Positions 60,101-64,000 of a stretch of DNA of 64,000 bases are shown one piece after another. Each line of letters starts with the position of its first letter. Within the stretch, counting starts at the first letter, position 1. The position numbers were made by a program, and so were the translations under genes. The stretch is from contig NC_085875.1 in assembly GCF_034702125.1 (NCBI RefSeq), positions 47,312,270 to 47,376,269 on the forward strand, written 5' to 3'. Origin of the DNA: Engraulis encrasicolus. Its lineage: Eukaryota; Chordata; Actinopteri; Clupeiformes; Engraulidae. The notes beneath the pieces are model-generated. The model was not told where the DNA came from. It ran no database searches and saw only the letters and a program-made list of their open reading frames with translations.

Positions 60101-62660
60101 AATAATATCATATTGAACCTTATTCACCTGTGAGTCAAGGCAGGTTAGCGAATGCTTTTGGTAATATAGTGAACTGTATGTCTTTTGGCACCAAGTAAAA
60201 CTTGTATTCATACGAGGTGTTGACATGGGCTTCTGGACATCAATCAATCAATTATTTATATATCACATTATCATACATAACTGTCATTCAATGTGCTAAA
60301 GAGTAAATAAAGAGAGAAGACAGAAGAAAAAAATATTGTGTTGTACTGTATTTTAGATGGTAAATAACTAACAAACCATCACCAAAGGCAGATGAAAACA
60401 AAGCCGTTTTTAATTTCTTTTTATAACATGATACTGTTGGGGCAGTTCTAATTTGGACAGGAAGCTGGTTCCAGCATTTGGCAGCATAATGACTAAATGC
60501 CATATCATTTCTGGACTTGACCCTTAGGCACAACCAGTAGAGGAGACTCTGAAGACCTAAGACATCTACAGGTATTAGGATGATTTTGCTCTACCATATC
60601 TACAATATATTAAGTCATTTAGTGACTTATAGACTATCAGAAGAGTTTTAAACTCATTTCTAAATCTCACTGCTAGTCAGTGTTATGGCCCAAGTACTGG
60701 AGTGATGTGGTCTCTTTGCTTTGCTTTAGTTAAAATTCTAGCAGCAGCATTTTGGATCAGCCGCACCTGCCCGAGTGACTTTGGGGTAAAACCTATTAGT
60801 AGGATATTGCAATATTCAACTCTACAGGTAATAAAAACACATATTAGTTTCTCCATACCATGTTTACATATCTTAGCTGTGTTCATAACGTGCCAATACA
60901 ATGATTTATTGAGTTATGTTTTTGATGTTAGCATTAATTACTGTCCAACATCACACAAAGGGCATGGGTATACTTCACGTAATAGTACACCAGAAGTATT
61001 AGGGGTGAGTATCGCCAACTACCTCCCGATACGATACGCATCCTGATATAGGGGTCATGATACGATAGGTTGCGATATATCGCGATACATGTGTATCACA
61101 ATATTTTAGACCTTCATTTTTCTGTTTTTATTCATTTTTTTAAAAAATAGACATGAAGGACCAAATTTTACCTTTTTCTGTAGCAACAGAGTTACACTGT
61201 AGTGAATGTAAAAGACTGCCTTCACAAAACGGTAGGTCTGGCAGTTGCTGTGTAGCGTTCAAATTCAATTTATGCTATTAAATGAAGTATCGATACTGAC
61301 ACCTCTGATACGATAGGCCTACGCGTATCGTGAAGAGGCCCGTGACGATATATCCCGAGCACCCCTAAGAAGTAGGCCTATACTGTGCTCATAAACTTTC
61401 ACAAACTTCTTTTTAATAAGGGTTCCATAAATATGCATTCTTTTCTGTATGCACTTTGAAGTCGAATATGCTAAATGCAGATTCCCAGCAAAACACTCTT
61501 TAATGTATCACTCACACATCACCACATCACTTTGTTTTACACCAAGTAAAGGTCAACACAACATAATAATCTACTTACGAAGGGCTGGTAATAGACTGGC
61601 AAATTTTTCCAGACGTTGGTTCAGAATGTTGATTGTTGCCTGCAATTGGTCTTTCTCTCGGGTCAGGATGGTGTTCTTTGACTGCAATTGGTCTTTCTCT
61701 TGGGTCCTGATGGTGAGTTTTGTCTGCAGTTGGCCTTGTGCCTGGGTCAGGTGGTTGTTCTGTGTCTGTAACTGGTCTTTCTCTTGGGTCAGGATGGTGA
61801 TTGTTGACTGCAGTTGGTCTTTTTCCTGGGTCAGGTTGTTGTAACTGAATTGTATTTCATTTTGTAGCTGCTTTCTCTCTGCAGTTCCTTTGATGGCCAC
61901 TGATATCATGATGGCCGTCAGCAGAACACACAGCAGCCCCAGACTCACTACAGCCACTCTGTAGCATCTGACTGTAGAATCACCTCCTGCACAGGTAAGA
62001 AGACCATTATACATTATAAATTGCATTTAGTCATATAACTTTCCAAATGATTACTTAGTGTGTCAGAGTACACCCCTCACATTTCTGCAGATTTGTAAGT
62101 AGGCCCTATATCTTTAATTTCATGGGAAAATATTTAAGAAATTTAACTTTGACACAATGAACAGTAGCCAGCGTACAACTTGTTCAGCCACTTCAATTCA
62201 CTCTTCACTCAAAATAATTTGAAATACAGCCATTAATGTCTCAAAATGTAGGCCTATCTCACAAAAGTACACGATGACATGCATGTTGACATGTTTCTTT
62301 TGGTGAAATTCAGCTTTCCAATATTGACATTATGCAAGTAGCCCCAAAACATGTCAGTCCCATAACCATACTTAGGGCTGTACTGGCATCTGAAAATGGA
62401 CTGGGCACTTTCTGATTACCCGAGGGCCCAGCACTGGCATTTACGCAACCATGAAGTTCAATACAGTATCAAGTATGAACTGTTATTTGATTTAATTTGA
62501 ACTGTATTTATCACTTACCAGTAGATTCTTCCTCTTTGTTTCTCATTTCATCTCTTATTTCATTTGCAGTTGTTTCTTGATTAGCGTATACATCATCTTC
62601 ATCAATATGAAAATTAAAATGTTGTATATGATCAACATTTCCATAAATTTGGTCATCCAT
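56980..62660 (-). CDS. CD209-like C-type lectin, type II membrane protein, complete
   Basis: Minus-strand exons 62519-62660, 61579-61986, 57309-57540 and 56980-57115 join in phases 1, 1 and 2 and sum to 918 nt (305 aa plus stop). Residues 1-57 are a cytoplasmic tail with two tyrosine motifs (IYGNV at 5-9, VYANQ at 24-28). Residues about 58-79 are a membrane anchor ([20 protein letters not shown]). Residues about 84-183 are a coiled-coil stalk of near-identical 14-residue units ([14 protein letters not shown]). Residues 185-305 are the C-type lectin domain with [30 protein letters not shown] (Ca2+/mannose-type) and SWNDNVC, ending YICEI. Such lectins bind microbial glycans at the surface of immune cells. 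The closest named relatives are CD209 and CLEC4-type receptors, but one-to-one orthology with a mammalian gene is not implied. The exon layout matches the CD209/ASGR family. Confidence 0.88.
57309..57540 (-). CDS. CD209-like lectin exon 3 (lectin domain, first half)
   Basis: The acceptor is tattacag and the donor is acccag|gtaaaa. It encodes [20 protein letters not shown], then [29 protein letters not shown] and VDGNNLGKP. Confidence 0.92.
57609..57710 (-). pseudogene. Relic of a lectin-domain exon
   Basis: On the minus strand, tctatacatttccagcagtt, then aaattgggctgacagcaatgg, matches the start of the orphan lectin exon (tctatactacatttccagcag...aaattgggctgacagc), with deletions and a lost acceptor. 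It lies in the intron just upstream of lectin exon 3. Confidence 0.8.
57720..58350. other. Lectin intron sequence, no feature recognised
   Basis: Non-coding. No clear element ends seen. Confidence 0.35.
58361..60065 (+). mobile_element. DIRS-like retrotransposon relic (gag region) with inverted flanks
   Basis: 58652-58870 encodes a cysteine/histidine motif [16 protein letters not shown] typical of DIRS/Ngaro-type gag. 59323-59640 encodes a helical segment ([20 protein letters not shown], then [16 protein letters not shown]), also gag-like. The frames are broken between pieces. The ends gcgggcctgccaacagccaaaactgttcg (58367) and cgaacagttttagctgttggcgggcctgcc (60026) are inverted copies, as expected of DIRS terminal repeats. 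No reverse transcriptase or recombinase is present. Confidence 0.7.
60288..60901 (-). mobile_element. LINE reverse-transcriptase C-terminal fragments
   Basis: Minus-strand 60683-60901 encodes [20 protein letters not shown], then [20 protein letters not shown]. 60288-60533 encodes [20 protein letters not shown] and [10 protein letters not shown]. Both are the ordered C-terminal motifs of L2/Rex-like LINE proteins, separated by a frame break. Confidence 0.88.
61000..61369. mobile_element. MITE with AGGGGTG termini
   Basis: The ends ttaggggtgagtatcg and cgagcacccctaa are inverted. The inner repeats are gatacgata/tatcgtg. It is non-coding and lies in the lectin intron 2. Confidence 0.75.
61579..61986 (-). 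CDS. CD209-like lectin exon 2 (membrane anchor and stalk)
   Basis: The acceptor is ctgtgcag and the donor is cccttc|gtaagt. It is 136 codons long. It encodes [20 protein letters not shown], the membrane segment, then five or so 14-residue LTQEKDQLQ units coded by 42-bp tandem repeats. Confidence 0.88.
62519..62660 (-). CDS. CD209-like lectin exon 1 (cytoplasmic tail)
   Basis: [20 protein letters not shown], then [18 protein letters not shown] and EEEST. The donor is ctactg|gtaagt. Both tyrosines are in Y-x-N context, which can bind Grb2-type SH2 domains when phosphorylated. The -2 residues (Q and D) do not fit an ITIM. Confidence 0.85.
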
Positions 62661-62935
62661 CTCTGCTAAAGTACACTAAGTTCCTCTTATAGGGATGCCT
62701 AGCTCTAAATGATGATTTCAAATTATTGGAACTGTTTGTAAGTTCAGTTGAATTCACAGTCTTACTAGTCTGTTGATAAATTCTTGTTCCTCTTCACCTG
62801 TTTTCACACCAGACGAGCATTGCATGCATTACTGTTTGCCGTCACTTCTCACTTCTTTATCGCCTGACACCGCCTTCTGCATATAAAAATCTTCCATGCA
62901 CCATATTTGTGACCCAACCACTCTACCAGTACTAT
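62661..62935. promoter_or_regulatory. Upstream region of the CD209-like lectin
   Basis: This is the expected 5'UTR and promoter of the minus-strand lectin. No confident core promoter motif was identified. Confidence 0.35.
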
Positions 62936-62936
62936 T

Positions 62937-63370
62937 ATGGATGATCTTCACTATGTTGTCCATTGTGACACTCCACAAGTACAACACCAACGTGTAATGC
63001 CACTACTGCACAAATCAATGTTCAGGAGGAAGGAATGCTTACTTGCAATGCGTACTTGGAAGGAGAGCATCAAGGCTTGTCTCAAACTTGGTAAAAACAT
63101 GGGCCTACTGTATTGTGACAAGCCTCTGAGAAAATATTCTATGGACAGATGAAACAAAAGTTGAACTTTTTCAAAAGAGAGCCTCCTATACTATCTGGTG
63201 TGAAACACCGCATTTGGTGGAGGTGGAGGAGTTTCATGGTTTGGGGCTGTTTTGCTGCCTCGAGAAATGAGCCCGACCGGCTATGATTGAAGGAAGCATG
63301 AATTCTACTCTTAACAAACAAATCCTGAGGGATAATGTCCAGGAATCTATTTGTAACCATTAATTTGTGT
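62937..63370 (+). mobile_element. Tc1-like transposase remnant
   Basis: Nucleotides read across shifting frames as FYGQMKQKLNFFK..., then ...TAFGGGGGVSWFGAVLLPRE and ...EGSMNSTLNKQILRDNVQES, the middle of a Tc1 transposase. Stops and frameshifts break it. Confidence 0.7.
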
Positions 63371-63688
63371 TCTTCATGTGCGCAAATGATGCAGAGGTTT
63401 AATATAGCCCATGTTTTAAGGTCAGTGAAAGCAACCCTTTGGTTGAACCAGATGAAGAGCCATTTTTCTATTGCCAACTGTTCTTTAGGAGCTATACATG
63501 AACTTACACTTTTGGAGGAGGGTCTGTAATGAGATTTCTGTAGTAAAGTGACAATAGTATGGCTATTTCGATGTTATCTGAACGTAATAATCATTTATAA
63601 CCACCCACATACATATTATAAGTGATTAATGATTCCCAATATTACGTTAATAGATTTGGCATAAGAAGCATTAGCCTACATGCATACA

Positions 63689-63858
<170 letters not shown>

Positions 63859-64000
63859 ACAGGCACACACACACACCTGTACTGAGATTGAGAAACTTTA
63901 TAGGCAGGGCCGCCGCTAGGCATTAGCACCGTAAGCAGAGCGCTTAGGGCCTCAACTACTTTGTCCCCAAAATTAGGGCCTCCTGAGCTGAGATTGACTA

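Noticed and set aside
62630..62660. ITIM in the lectin cytoplasmic tail
   Set aside because: The residues two before each tyrosine are Q and D, which do not fit the (I/V/L/S)xYxx(L/V/I) consensus. They are listed only as Y-x-N motifs.

Overview
This window is nuclear DNA from a ray-finned (teleost) fish. The evidence is a vertebrate pals1 gene with GT-AG introns, a short reticulon, a CD209-like lectin family, very long CA/CT/GAAA microsatellites, and many fish-type mobile elements (Tc1/mariner remnants, foldback MITEs, tRNA-derived SINEs, LINE pieces and a DIRS-type gag relic). The species cannot be fixed from the sequence.

Layout. (1) 1-1930: upstream DNA of pals1, no coding exon seen. (2) 1931-18475, + strand: a complete 13-exon pals1 (mpp5) gene, predicted 691 aa, carrying the PAR6-binding N-terminus, L27, PDZ, SH3 and guanylate-kinase-like domains of the Crumbs polarity scaffold. 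A long 3'UTR probably reaches about 21.55 kb. (3) 23618-32813, - strand, tail-to-tail with pals1: a complete 7-exon reticulon, RTN1-like, 193 aa, essentially only the reticulon homology domain. Its introns hold a 1.65-kb foldback Tc1 derivative, SINEs and microsatellites. (4) 33.5-40.0 kb and 48.0-54.2 kb: a direct segmental duplication. Each copy carries a small + strand gene I do not recognise, with a TATA box, a noncoding first exon, an 8-nt microexon and a final His-Gly-rich exon. Copy B predicts 73 aa. Copy A has a 2-bp deletion that changes its tail, and a perfect 62-bp inverted duplication over its first exon. (5) 46020-46542, - strand: an orphan pair of C-type-lectin exons. (6) 56980-62660, - strand: a complete 4-exon CD209-like type II membrane lectin, 305 aa. 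(7) The rest is mostly repeats: 42-45 kb (Tc1 and LINE relics), 56.2-56.8 kb (foldback element containing telomere-like repeats), 58.3-60.9 kb (DIRS gag and LINE relics), and 61-64 kb (MITE, Tc1 relic, microsatellites).

How the genes relate. pals1 and the reticulon are conserved housekeeping or developmental genes. Their human counterparts PALS1 and RTN1 both lie on 14q23, so their closeness looks like old synteny. The right half is an accessory region rich in duplications, where lectin exons and the unknown His-Gly genes are interleaved. The most novel content is the duplicated His-Gly gene pair and the inverted repeats around it.
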